In this document: piece after piece, positions 53,922 through 61,944 of the stretch
Position numbering within the stretch: position 1 is the stretch's first letter
Layout of the letters: every line of letters begins with the position of its first letter
NCBI GenBank assembly: GCA_900316305.1
Contig: ONCM01000004.1
Location: 1-64,000 of the forward strand
Source of the DNA: an uncultured Bacteroidales bacterium
GTDB taxonomy: Bacteria > Bacteroidota > Bacteroidia > Bacteroidales > WCHB1-69
Length of the DNA: 64,000 nucleotides
Reading direction: 5' to 3'
The notes under the pieces: model-generated
Told to the model about the DNA's origin: nothing
The model's database searches: none
Seen by the model: only the letters and a program-made list of their open reading frames with translations
Position numbers and translations under genes: made by a program

Positions 53922-54952
53922 TATCGTGTGACGACTTCGCCGGTTAAGGCAATGGTATAGACCTGCTCTCCATCGTCGTGCATGACGATCACGCGGATGA
54001 GTGCGGGTTCCGTTTCCACGCGCACGTTGGCGTTGGGCGACTGTGCCTCGGCCTCCACCTGCGGGATATGGCCGCTGTTGTCGCAGAACCAAGCGTAGTC
54101 AGTGCGGTCGGGATCGAAATCCGGCAGCGGCTGCCCGTCAATCTTGAGGTAGGAGAGCCGCTTGTTGTATATCATCTCTATGTCGTCGATGATCAGTTTG
54201 TCGCCGCTGTTGCCGCCTTTGGCAACTTTGTTGGTCGAGAAGCAGACAAGGATGTAGGAGGGCGTGCGTGTGGTAGATTTTACCACACGGTTTTGCTCAT
54301 CGTAGTAGGTGAAGGCGAATTTGTAGCGGTGCCATTTCTGGTCGTTCGGATCCTTGAACTCGCAGAAGGCGTTTCCGATTTTGCCTTTCTGTGGGGTGGA
54401 AGCCGTATGCGTGGAAATGTCTTTGTACGCTAAGTTGCCATGTAAGTGAAATTTGGCGATGGCTACCGTGGAAGGTTTCTTCATGTCAAATTTGCACCAG
54501 AAATAGACCGAGTCGGGACGGCCGGTGAACGTCATCGCAGCCTTGTGCCCGCACTTGTTCTCCTTATCGGTGTAGGTGCAGTTGTCCGAACTCTTGTTGT
54601 CGGGCGAAGCAAATTGCATCTGGCCTGTGGTGAGTACCCCGTTGACGAGGTTGCCGGCGATGGTCACCGCGTAAATCTCGCAGCCGTAGCCGGTATGGCC
54701 GGTCACGCGGTTACTGTGATTCTTGGTCGTCTGTCCGCAACCCCACGAGTAGATGCCCTTGAGCTGACAGTCGCCGTCGCCGTAGGAGTGCCAGGATTTG
54801 GGCACTGCATTGCCCTTGTCGGTGGTGGTCCACTGCTCGAAACCCTTGTTCAGGACCTGCGTCTGCGCAGAAGTGGAATTGCAAATTAATACTTGAAGGC
54901 TGATAATAAGACCCGCCATCACGAGCCAAAACCCTCTATTTCGTCTATTCAT
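53921..54952 (-). CDS. exported PCMD-type protein (putative carbohydrate-binding)
   Basis: 343 residues from the ATG at 54952, which starts a signal peptide (MNRRNRGFWLVMAGLIISLQ, cleavage near TSAQ). The frame is open upstream to 55018 through five MNNT repeats, each with an ATG. The first ~250 residues match the PCMD family (putative carbohydrate metabolism domain): NKGFEQWTTTDKGNAVPKSW, then PDSVYFWCKFDMKKPSTVA and a C-terminal IIDDIEMIY. A second small Ig-like domain follows (SYLKIDGQPLPDFDPDRTDY, then VYTIALTGEVVTR). Surface or periplasmic. Same strand as the esterase upstream. Confidence 0.8.
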   Translation of the reverse strand: MNRRNRGFWLVMAGLIISLQVLICNSTSAQTQVLNKGFEQWTTTDKGNAVPKSWHSYGDGDCQLKGIYSWGCGQTTKNHSNRVTGHTGYGCEIYAVTIAGNLVNGVLTTGQMQFASPDNKSSDNCTYTDKENKCGHKAAMTFTGRPDSVYFWCKFDMKKPSTVAIAKFHLHGNLAYKDISTHTASTPQKGKIGNAFCEFKDPNDQKWHRYKFAFTYYDEQNRVVKSTTRTPSYILVCFSTNKVAKGGNSGDKLIIDDIEMIYNKRLSYLKIDGQPLPDFDPDRTDYAWFCDNSGHIPQVEAEAQSPNANVRVETEPALIRVIVMHDDGEQVYTIALTGEVVTR

Positions 54953-55060
54953 CGTATTATTCATCGTATTATTCATCGTATTATTCATCGTATTATTCAT
55001 CGTATTATTCATCGTCATTCATCGTCATTATTCATCGCTCATTCATCGTGTTATTCATCG
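54953..55060. repeat. 12-base tandem repeat (ATTATTCATCGT) across a gene start
   Basis: Five exact units on the - strand, ACGATGAATAAT, followed by less regular ATTCATCG words. Each unit carries an ATG in the frame of the PCMD gene, and the array also supplies the TGA stop of the esterase (55055-55057). Confidence 0.9.
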
Positions 55061-56203
55061 TTGGTTCCAAAACAGTGTCTGGGCATATTCGGTGAAATAG
55101 ACACGCCAGTTGCGCCAGGTGTGGCCGCCCTTGGTGTTATACATGGTGTAAAGGATATGTTTGCGCTGCATTCTTTTGCGAAACTTGTTGATACGGTGGT
55201 GGAAGAAATCTGCCGTGCCGCCGCCAATCCAATAGTAGGCGTAATTGTTGTTCGGGAGCTGCTTGCCACCTACCACGGGCGAGAACAGTCCGATGGACGA
55301 GAACGTGCTGTCGTACATGTTGGCCAGGTTGGCGGACTGTTTGGCACCGGCGGAGAGTCCTGCCACGGCGCGGCTACCCTGCTTTTGCGAGAAACGGTAT
55401 AAGCCACTTAGGTAGGCGTCCATTTCTGGGTAGCAGTGCTCGAATTCCAGATCGTTCCAAGCAGGGTAGAGGAAAATGTTCTTCAATAGGCCGATGTTCT
55501 CCTTCTGGGCGATCAAGCTGACGGGGTTGGCGTCGGGCATCACCATGATCATCGGTTTTGCGCGACGCTCTACGATGAGGTTGTCGAGCACCTGCGCGGC
55601 ACGACCACGGTCCATCCACGCGGTCTCATTGCCGTTGAGCCCGTGCAACAGGTAAAGAACAGGGTAGTCCTGACCGCTTTCGGCGTATTGGGGTGGGGTA
55701 TAGACGATTATCCTGCGGATTTTCTCTTCATTGGAAGACTGGAACTCCACGGTGTCTAACCGGCCATGGAGCGGATCCCAGAGGTACATATCGGTCTGCG
55801 GGGTGCCGCCGATGATGAAAACGCTCCGTCTTTCATCATGCACACGCACGGAATCCGGGTTGGCGGGGTCGCAGATTCTCTTGCCGTTTCGTTCGAATTG
55901 GTAGGTATAAACCTCGGGCGCCATCGGAGGCGTGGTGTAAGTCCAAATCCCGTCGCTGTCCTTGGTCATCCGCACGGAATGGTAGTCCTCGGTCAGTATG
56001 GTTTTGGTCTCTTTTTTCAACTCGCCGTCACAGAATAATTTGACGGAAAAAGCCGTGCTGTCCGCATAACGGAACACCACTGTCCGGTCTGGATTGATGG
56101 TCAACGACACATTCTGCGCCTGAATGCCTGCAACAAGGGCAAAGAATGTGATGAAAAATGCAACAAAAAATTTATATTTTATTCTTAACTTATTCAAAAT
56201 CAT
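55055..56203 (-). CDS. exported esterase, alpha/beta hydrolase (CE1-like)
   Basis: 382 residues. Signal peptide KFFVAFFITFFALVAGIQAQ. The N-terminal ~130 residues are an Ig-like/CBM48-like domain (RTVVFRYADSTAFSVKLFCD, DSDGIWTYTTPPMAPEVYTY). The catalytic domain has YPVLYLLHGLNGNETAWMD, the nucleophile motif AGLSAGAKQSA (GxSxG) and a late KGGHTWRNWR with the catalytic His. This is the layout of feruloyl and acetyl-xylan esterases of family CE1 in Bacteroidota. Likely periplasmic or at the surface, removing esters from plant polysaccharide. Divergent from the CNNM/CBS gene. Confidence 0.88.
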   Translation of the reverse strand: MILNKLRIKYKFFVAFFITFFALVAGIQAQNVSLTINPDRTVVFRYADSTAFSVKLFCDGELKKETKTILTEDYHSVRMTKDSDGIWTYTTPPMAPEVYTYQFERNGKRICDPANPDSVRVHDERRSVFIIGGTPQTDMYLWDPLHGRLDTVEFQSSNEEKIRRIIVYTPPQYAESGQDYPVLYLLHGLNGNETAWMDRGRAAQVLDNLIVERRAKPMIMVMPDANPVSLIAQKENIGLLKNIFLYPAWNDLEFEHCYPEMDAYLSGLYRFSQKQGSRAVAGLSAGAKQSANLANMYDSTFSSIGLFSPVVGGKQLPNNNYAYYWIGGGTADFFHHRINKFRKRMQRKHILYTMYNTKGGHTWRNWRVYFTEYAQTLFWNQR

Positions 56204-56232
56204 ACCCTTTACGCAACTCTCAATTGGGGCTG

Positions 56233-56240
56233 CAAAAATA
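56233..56240 (-). promoter_or_regulatory. -7 box (TATTTTTG) for the esterase
   Basis: On the - strand it reads TTGTATTTTTGCAGCC, about 30 bases before the start. Confidence 0.55.
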
Positions 56241-56280
56241 CAATATTTTTATATAGGTTATAAAGCATTCATAGAAATTG

Positions 56281-56288
56281 TATCTTTG
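56281..56288 (+). promoter_or_regulatory. -7 box (TATCTTTG) for the CNNM/CBS gene
   Basis: Reads TTGTATCTTTGCACCG. The leader to the CDS carries a complete short frame at 56326-56382. Confidence 0.55.
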
Positions 56289-56325
56289 CACCGTTTTTTA
56301 ACAAAAGCAATATTCGCATAAAATA

Positions 56326-56382
56326 ATGAATGTCAGTATTTTCGAGATATTAATCACCAATATTCTGCCTGAGAATAGATAG
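56326..56382 (+). CDS. possible leader peptide, 18 residues
   Basis: MNVSIFEILITNILPENR then TAG, ending two bases before the ATG of the next gene. Translation could be coupled to the downstream gene. No family recognised. Confidence 0.3.
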   Translation: MNVSIFEILITNILPENR

Positions 56383-56384
56383 CC

Positions 56385-57686
56385 ATGATACGTCTTCTTG
56401 TCATCCTTTTACTGATTTTGGCCAACGGCTTTTTCTCGATGAGCGAGATTGCCATCGTCTCGTTTAGGAAAATCCGTATCGACAAATATGCCGAGAAACA
56501 TCCCAAAGCTGTTCGCAAAGCCCTGTTCTTGCAGGATCATCAGGAGGAGTTCCTAGCCTCCATTCAGGTCTGCAGCACCCTCACCAGCCTGTTGACGGGT
56601 TTCATCGGCGGTGCCGCTCTGTCGCCCTACTTGGAGACGCTGTTCCTTTGGATGAACATGTCCGCGCCGCTGGCCTCTACCACCGCTCTGATTCTCGGCT
56701 TCTTGATTGTCACGTATGTTACCATCGTGCTGGGCGAGCTAGTGCCCAAAACCATCGGCCTTTCCAAACCCGAGCGTGTCTCTGTGTCTGTGGCTCCCAT
56801 CATGGACTTCATTCGCGTGGTTTTCAAGCCCGCTGTGAAAGCCCTTTCCGGTACTACGGTGCTGATTGACAAGATTCTCGGTGTCAAGGCAAACGAAGAC
56901 CATTTGACTGAGGATGAATTGCTGGATATTATCAAGGAGGCTGGCGAAACCGATGTCATTGAGGAGGAACAGAGCGAGATGCACGAGAATATCTTCACCT
57001 TCGCCGACAAACGCGCCGTGCATGTCATGATCCACCGTTCTGAAATCGAGTGGATTGACATCAACCAGTCGGAGGAGGAGTTTATCAAGCAGCTGTACGA
57101 CTTCACCGTTAGTCGTGTGCTTGTGTGTGACAAACATGTGGAAAACTACCTCGGTGTGCTGAATATCAAGGATTTCTTCATGGAATTGCAGAAGAACGGC
57201 AAGGCTGACATCCGCTCCATGTTGGATGAGCCGCTGGTCTTCACGGAGAACACCGATGCGCAGGACATCCTCAACGCCTTCCGCCAGAAACAGTACTACT
57301 TTGGTATTGTGGTCGATGAGTTCGGCGACTTGGCCGGTATCGTCACGTTGCACGATATTATCGAAAATATTATCGGCGAGATGCCTGAGGAAGAGGAAGT
57401 TGTGGAGCCCGATATCACTGAGTGCGAAGATCATTCCGTATTGGTGAAGGGCGATGCCCCCATCGATGTGCTCACCGACGTGATTGACGGCTACGAGGTC
57501 GATTACGATGAAATCGACTACTCCACGGTGGCCGGTTTCATGGTCGATCATCTTGAAACCATCCCGAAAGTTGGAGATTCGTTCGAATTCATGGGCTACC
57601 ACCTCGAAATTGTTAAAATGGACCACAATCGCATCGACGAGGTCCGCGTGAAATATATCACGGATTCAGAAAATGAATCCAATTAA
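56385..57686 (+). CDS. CNNM/CBS-domain membrane protein (hemolysin C/CorC family)
   Basis: 433 residues. The N-terminal CNNM membrane domain begins MIRLLVILLLILANGFFSMS and SEIAIVSFRKIRIDKYAE, with helices continuing to LGELVPKTIGLSKPERV. The tandem CBS pair follows (HVMIHRSEIEWIDINQSEEE, then FGIVVDEFGDLAGIVTLHDI), and a C-terminal CorC/HlyC domain (VDYDEIDYSTVAGFMVDHLE, FEFMGYHLEIVKMD). Homologs move or regulate Mg2+ or Co2+; hemolysis is not implied. The CBS pair usually binds adenine nucleotide. Confidence 0.93.
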   Translation: MIRLLVILLLILANGFFSMSEIAIVSFRKIRIDKYAEKHPKAVRKALFLQDHQEEFLASIQVCSTLTSLLTGFIGGAALSPYLETLFLWMNMSAPLASTTALILGFLIVTYVTIVLGELVPKTIGLSKPERVSVSVAPIMDFIRVVFKPAVKALSGTTVLIDKILGVKANEDHLTEDELLDIIKEAGETDVIEEEQSEMHENIFTFADKRAVHVMIHRSEIEWIDINQSEEEFIKQLYDFTVSRVLVCDKHVENYLGVLNIKDFFMELQKNGKADIRSMLDEPLVFTENTDAQDILNAFRQKQYYFGIVVDEFGDLAGIVTLHDIIENIIGEMPEEEEVVEPDITECEDHSVLVKGDAPIDVLTDVIDGYEVDYDEIDYSTVAGFMVDHLETIPKVGDSFEFMGYHLEIVKMDHNRIDEVRVKYITDSENESN

Positions 57687-57691
57687 CCCAT

Positions 57692-57719
57692 GTAGAGACG
57701 TTTCCTGAAACGTCTCTAC
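57692..57719. repeat. GTAGAGACG palindrome, copy H
   Basis: 28 bases with centre TTTCCTGAAA, in the gap before the lipoprotein/radical SAM pair. The inner bases differ from other copies but still pair (TTTC with GAAA). Confidence 0.95.
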
Positions 57720-57740
57720 AATTGTTTGATGATTATGATA

Positions 57741-58148
57741 ATGAACAAATTACGTCAGAAAAAACAACAAATATTGCGGTTCCTGTTCGGATCATTTTCC
57801 GTGACCGCCCTCATGTTCACCTTCCAGGCCTGCTACGGGATGCCGGATGATTATCGATATCCGATGGAAGGGAAGGTCGTTTCGGAGTCTACTGAAGAAC
57901 CCATTCCTGACATCCGGGTCATTGCGGAGAGAAACGGCGTCATGGTCGATAAAATTATTAGCACGGATTCTAATGGATATTTTGAACTCAATGTGGAGGC
58001 TCTGAAATTGGATTCGGTGAACATCCATTTAAAGGATGAGGACGGGGAAAATAATGGTCTCTATGCCGATTTGGACACGGTATTAAGCGTTGAGGACGCC
58101 ATTTGTCATCTGAATGTCTTGAAAATGAAGGGGAAAAGTGTCGAATAG
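57741..58148 (+). CDS. putative lipoprotein of the rSAM/lipoprotein system (TIGR04134-like)
   Basis: 135 residues from the ATG at 57741 (earlier in-frame ATGs at 57726-57740 are possible). N-terminal signal with Cys in MFTFQACYGMPDDY; the ACYG-P-DY motif right after the predicted lipid Cys is characteristic of the short lipoproteins paired with TIGR04133 radical SAM enzymes in Bacteroidetes. The body is a CNA_B/carboxypeptidase-regulatory-like beta domain (MEGKVVSESTEEPIPDIRVI, STDSNGYFELNVEALKLDSV). The last codons overlap the start of the radical SAM gene. Its target or modification is not known. Confidence 0.82.
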   Translation: MNKLRQKKQQILRFLFGSFSVTALMFTFQACYGMPDDYRYPMEGKVVSESTEEPIPDIRVIAERNGVMVDKIISTDSNGYFELNVEALKLDSVNIHLKDEDGENNGLYADLDTVLSVEDAICHLNVLKMKGKSVE

Positions 58149-59208
58149 TCACATCAAGCCCTTCAAGCGCTGGCTGTTTCGGGTTTTCCGCAAAAACGAG
58201 ACAGAAATCCACGAGTTGAATTACCTTTTTTGGGAATGCACGTGGCGTTGCAACTTGTCTTGCCGTCATTGCGGCTCGGATTGCAAATCAGAGAGTTGCG
58301 TTCCCGATATGCCTTTCCATGACTTTCTGAAGGCGGTGGAACCGTTAGCGCAACGCTATCCCCGCAACACGGTGATTGTGGCCATCACCGGTGGCGAACC
58401 TTTGCTGCGACCCGATTTGGCGGAATGTGGCAAGGCGTTGAGGGAAAAAGGGTTACGTTGGGGAATCGTCACCAACGGGATGCTGTACGACGAGGCAAAG
58501 CACGCCAAGCTGCTCGCCGCGGGACTCTCCTCCATCACGGTGAGTTTGGACGGTTTGGAAGCGACCCACAACTGGCTGCGCAACCATCCCGAAAGCTTCC
58601 AGAGGGCATTGCGCGCCTTGCGGCTTATCGCACTTACCTCCGGACTTTCGTATGACGTGGTGACCTGCGTGCACCAGCGAAATCTTCCGGAACTCCCTCA
58701 GCTCAAAGAACTTCTGATAGAAAATGGGATTAAGAACTGGCGGCTGTTTACGATTTCTCCCATCGGGCGGGCAGCGCACAACGACGAACTGCAGCTTTCC
58801 CGCGCGCAGGTAGAAGAGGTGATGCGGTTCATTGCCGAAACGCGTCGCGAAAACCGTATCCATCTGACGTTCAGCTGCGAAGCCTACACGGGCAAGTACG
58901 AGGAGCAGGTCCGCGACAGCTACTTCTTCTGCCGGGCGGGCATCAACATCGGCAGCGTGCTGATCAACGGCGACATCTCCGCCTGCCCTAACATCGACCG
59001 CAGTTTCGTGCAGGGCAACATCTATCAAGATGATCTGCTGGATGTTTGGGACAACCGGTTCCAACTCATGCGCGAACGGACGTGGATGCGCACGGGTATG
59101 TGTGAAAAATGCAAAGACTTCAAACAGTGCCTCGGTGGCGCGATGCATCTTCGGCCGTCAGCAAATGACAATATATTAAGATGTTACAATTTTCGGGCGG
59201 TGAAATGA
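58138..59208 (+). CDS. radical SAM/SPASM enzyme of the rSAM/lipoprotein system (TIGR04133-like)
   Basis: 356 residues from a GTG at 58138; no ATG occurs before the cluster motif, and an AAGGGGAAAA stretch precedes it. Radical SAM motif Cys38-x3-Cys42-x2-Cys45 in WRCNLSCRHCGSDC, then ITGGEPLLRPDL. The C-terminal SPASM-type cysteines (FCRAGINIGSVLINGDISAC and CEKCKDFKQCLGG, final Cys near residue 351) bind auxiliary clusters as in peptide-modifying enzymes. Overlaps the lipoprotein gene by 11 bases, matching the known two-gene arrangement. Probable action: modification of an envelope lipoprotein or a nearby peptide; not demonstrated. Confidence 0.9.
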   Translation: MSNSHIKPFKRWLFRVFRKNETEIHELNYLFWECTWRCNLSCRHCGSDCKSESCVPDMPFHDFLKAVEPLAQRYPRNTVIVAITGGEPLLRPDLAECGKALREKGLRWGIVTNGMLYDEAKHAKLLAAGLSSITVSLDGLEATHNWLRNHPESFQRALRALRLIALTSGLSYDVVTCVHQRNLPELPQLKELLIENGIKNWRLFTISPIGRAAHNDELQLSRAQVEEVMRFIAETRRENRIHLTFSCEAYTGKYEEQVRDSYFFCRAGINIGSVLINGDISACPNIDRSFVQGNIYQDDLLDVWDNRFQLMRERTWMRTGMCEKCKDFKQCLGGAMHLRPSANDNILRCYNFRAVK

Positions 59209-59287
59209 AACTTTTTTGCTCCAACTTCGTCTAACAAAAGTATAGAAAGCCAACAGCTAATAGCTAATAGCCAAAGTAATAGATGGA

Positions 59288-59905
59288 ATGATGAAAAATA
59301 TAGCTTACATATATTTAGTACTACTTGCGATGCTGCTCTCCCATGCGGGATTGTACGCGCAAGAGGCTGACAGTGTGACAGTTCCTGCCGACACCACTGT
59401 CTTGCCGATGGCTACTGGCTACGACTGGATCACTTATCGAGGGAAGGCTGACATCATTGACACGGGTGGCACGCGGACTTGCAACTTCTACATGGTCAAC
59501 CGCACTGACAGCATCCTCTACCTGAACATCCACGCGTATGGCGTCGAGGTGATGCGGGCGGTCTTCACTCCGGACAGTGTCATTTACGTCAACAAACTGA
59601 CCAGCCAATATTATCGGGATACGTATAAGCCTATTAACAAGTTTTTGCCGTTTTCCATTGATTTTCAGACTGTTCAGGCGTTGTTTAATGGCAGAACGGA
59701 GATGCTCCCGCAAGGACAGAAACTGTCGTACGAGTATTCGGCTTTCGCGCCCGTGGATAGTGCCAGCTCCTTCTTTACGGAGTTCGTTTTCAAGGAGTTG
59801 AATCGTGTCATAGAGGTGCGTGGCAAGATCAAGGTCATCCGCTTGAATGTGCCTGGGGTGACGAATATCAGAATTCCCGAGAAGTTTGAGCGTATCACCT
59901 TGTAA
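59288..59905 (+). CDS. exported protein, DUF4292-like
   Basis: 205 residues. Signal peptide KNIAYIYLVLLAMLLSHAG, cleaved after LYAQ. The mature part resembles DUF4292 (LolA-fold-like envelope proteins): GYDWITYRGKADIIDTGG, RTDSILYLNIHAYGVEVMRA, TPDSVIYVNKLTSQYYRDTY, then IDFQTVQALFNGRTEMLPQG. It is shorter than usual at the C-terminus. No lipobox. Two bases separate its stop from the queG-kdsD start, so it is translated with that gene. Confidence 0.7.
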   Translation: MMKNIAYIYLVLLAMLLSHAGLYAQEADSVTVPADTTVLPMATGYDWITYRGKADIIDTGGTRTCNFYMVNRTDSILYLNIHAYGVEVMRAVFTPDSVIYVNKLTSQYYRDTYKPINKFLPFSIDFQTVQALFNGRTEMLPQGQKLSYEYSAFAPVDSASSFFTEFVFKELNRVIEVRGKIKVIRLNVPGVTNIRIPEKFERITL

Positions 59906-59907
59906 GT

Positions 59908-61806
59908 ATGGATCTCGAAGCACTTAGTTCACAGCAGATTAAGTCTTGGGCGACGGACGTTGGTTTCCAAGACTGTGGCATTGCGCGTGCGCGGGTGCTT
60001 ACGGAGGCGGAGGCAGAGTTCCAACATTCCATTGAAAGTGGGCTGCACGCCGACATGCACTACTTGGAACGCAACATCGACAACCGGTTCAATCCCGAGA
60101 GCCTCTTGTCCGATTGCAAATCGGTTATCGTGGTGACATACAACTATTTGACGGATTTAGAACCGAAATCCGACAAGTATCGTACCGCCCGCTATACGTG
60201 GATTCAGGATTACCATATTTTGGTGAAAAATCTGTTGGAACAGTTGGCGGTTAGGATTGTAAAAGAGTATCCTACCGTAAAATATAGGTCAACCGTGGAT
60301 AGCTCTGCCATTTCCGAAAAACGCTGGGCGATGGAGGCCGGGGTTGGGTGTATGGGCAAGAACGGTCTAATTCACAATCAGCATGGATCTTTCTTCGTGA
60401 TTGGCATCCTGTTATTGGATCAGTTTTGCGACCAATATGACGAATCTTTGCGAAAATCGGACTGTGGAGCATGTGAAATTTGCGTAAAAAGCTGTCCGGT
60501 AAATGCTTTGGAAACCCCTTTCCAAGTGGACGCGAGACGGTGTGTTTCTTATCATAATACAGAAGATAAAACGCCGAATTACAATGAGTTGGCAGATGAT
60601 AAGTACGTCTTCGGTTGTGACATTTGTCAGGAGGTTTGCCCTCGGAACAAGAAAAAAAATCCGAACCCGCTGAACGTATCGAAAAATTCCTTATTTTTGC
60701 CGCTCGAAAATGATGACTTGGAAACGCTGACTGAAACGGATTTCAAGCGTTATTTTTCGGATACTTCGATTCTTAGAAGGAAGTATGCAAGATTTCGTTC
60801 TTTGATAGAAGCAAAAAGGCAACGAGAGCATCTTTATAGAATGGAACCACAAGAAATTATCCAATATGCCACGAAAGTGGTGCGCGAGGAGGCCGAAGCG
60901 GTAGCGAAGCTTGCTGAGTACATGGATGACAATTTTGTGAAAGCCGTTCAAGAGATTATCAAGAGCAAAGGTCGCGTCATCGTGACGGGAATAGGGAAGA
61001 GCGCCATCATCGGTCAGAAGATCGTGGGGACGTTCAACTCAACAGGAACGCCGGCTGTGTTTATGCACGCCGCCGATGCTGTTCACGGCGACTTGGGCAT
61101 CATTCAGAAAGATGATATTGTGGTCTGCATCTCCAAAAGCGGGAACACGCCGGAAATAGCCCTGCTGATTCCGTTTTTGAAAGCCAACGGAAACCTTCTC
61201 ATCGCCATTGTCGGTGATATGGAGTCACTCTTGGCAAAAGAAGCCCACTGTGTGTTGAACTGCACAGTGTCGCGGGAAGCAAGTCCCAATCATCTGGCCC
61301 CGACCAGTAGTGCTATGGCTCAGTTGGCTATCGGCGATGCCCTGGCTTCAACGCTGATCAAGATGCGCGGATTCTCCACGGAGGACTTCGCGAAATTGCA
61401 TCCGGGTGGTATCCTCGGCAAACGGACCCGCATGAAAGTGCTGGATCTGTATAAACTGAACGAGGTGCCCGCCGTCAGCAAGGAAGCGGGAATGCAGGAG
61501 ATTATTTTGGAAATCTCCGGAAAACGCTTGGGCGTTACGGCAGTCGTCGAAGGTGGAAAGGTGATCGGTGCCATCACTGACGGTGATCTCCGCCGCGCCA
61601 TCCAACATCACCAGGAAATCATGTCCCTCAAAGCTGAGGACATTATGACCCGGAAACCCAAAACCATCCACGAGAACACCCTCGCCGTGGATGCGTTGCA
61701 AATGATGAAAAATCATCAGATCACCAACATCTTTGTGGTGAGCGATGATGACAAGTACTTGGGTGTGATTCACATCCACGACATCATCAAGGAGGGTATT
61801 TATTAA
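59908..61806 (+). CDS. queG-kdsD: fused epoxyqueuosine reductase (QueG) and arabinose-5-phosphate isomerase (KdsD/KpsF)
   Basis: 632 residues. Residues 1-310 are QueG: VDSSAISEKRWAMEAGVGCM and two 4Fe-4S groups, CGACEICVKSCP and CDICQEVCPRNK; this reduces epoxyqueuosine to queuosine in tRNA, using B12. Residues ~312-632 are KdsD: SIS domain GIGKSAIIGQKIVGTFNSTG and VHGDLGIIQKDDIVVCISKS, then a CBS pair. KdsD makes arabinose 5-phosphate for LPS Kdo. Met312 at 60841, where a stand-alone KdsD would start, follows the end of QueG with no stop, and a -7-like box lies inside the QueG part. The two activities are unrelated, so this is either a real fusion or a lost stop. Queuosine and Kdo genes are not nearby. 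Confidence 0.88.
   Translation: MDLEALSSQQIKSWATDVGFQDCGIARARVLTEAEAEFQHSIESGLHADMHYLERNIDNRFNPESLLSDCKSVIVVTYNYLTDLEPKSDKYRTARYTWIQDYHILVKNLLEQLAVRIVKEYPTVKYRSTVDSSAISEKRWAMEAGVGCMGKNGLIHNQHGSFFVIGILLLDQFCDQYDESLRKSDCGACEICVKSCPVNALETPFQVDARRCVSYHNTEDKTPNYNELADDKYVFGCDICQEVCPRNKKKNPNPLNVSKNSLFLPLENDDLETLTETDFKRYFSDTSILRRKYARFRSLIEAKRQREHLYRMEPQEIIQYATKVVREEAEAVAKLAEYMDDNFVKAVQEIIKSKGRVIVTGIGKSAIIGQKIVGTFNSTGTPAVFMHAADAVHGDLGIIQKDDIVVCISKSGNTPEIALLIPFLKANGNLLIAIVGDMESLLAKEAHCVLNCTVSREASPNHLAPTSSAMAQLAIGDALASTLIKMRGFSTEDFAKLHPGGILGKRTRMKVLDLYKLNEVPAVSKEAGMQEIILEISGKRLGVTAVVEGGKVIGAITDGDLRRAIQHHQEIMSLKAEDIMTRKPKTIHENTLAVDALQMMKNHQITNIFVVSDDDKYLGVIHIHDIIKEGIY
60692..60699 (+). promoter_or_regulatory. 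-7-like box (TATTTTTG) inside queG
   Basis: Reads CCTTATTTTTGCCGCTC, about 140 bases before Met312. It could drive a separate kdsD message. Confidence 0.3.
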
Positions 61807-61889
61807 GCCCAGGTGGCGGAATGGTAGACGCGCTACATTCAGGGTGTAGTATCCGAACGGATGTGCAAGTTCGACTCTTGTTCTGGGCA
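61807..61889 (+). tRNA. tRNA-Leu (anticodon CAG)
   Basis: 83 bases, no encoded CCA. Acceptor GCCCAGG with TCTGGGC, discriminator A; anticodon stem CTACA/TGTAG with loop TTCAGGG; long variable arm ATCCGAACGGAT typical of leucine. The first base follows directly after the TAA stop of queG-kdsD (61804-61806), so the tRNA must be cut from that message or have its own start. Confidence 0.95.
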
Positions 61890-61896
61890 CTTTCAA

Positions 61897-61922
61897 GAAA
61901 GACGGTTAAATGGCCGTCTTTC
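61897..61922 (+). terminator. hairpin after tRNA-Leu
   Basis: 9-bp stem GAAAGACGG with CCGTCTTTC and an 8-base loop, followed by ATTGTTTTAG. The U-run is weak. Confidence 0.55.
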
Positions 61923-61944
61923 ATTGTTTTAGAATATTCCTGTT

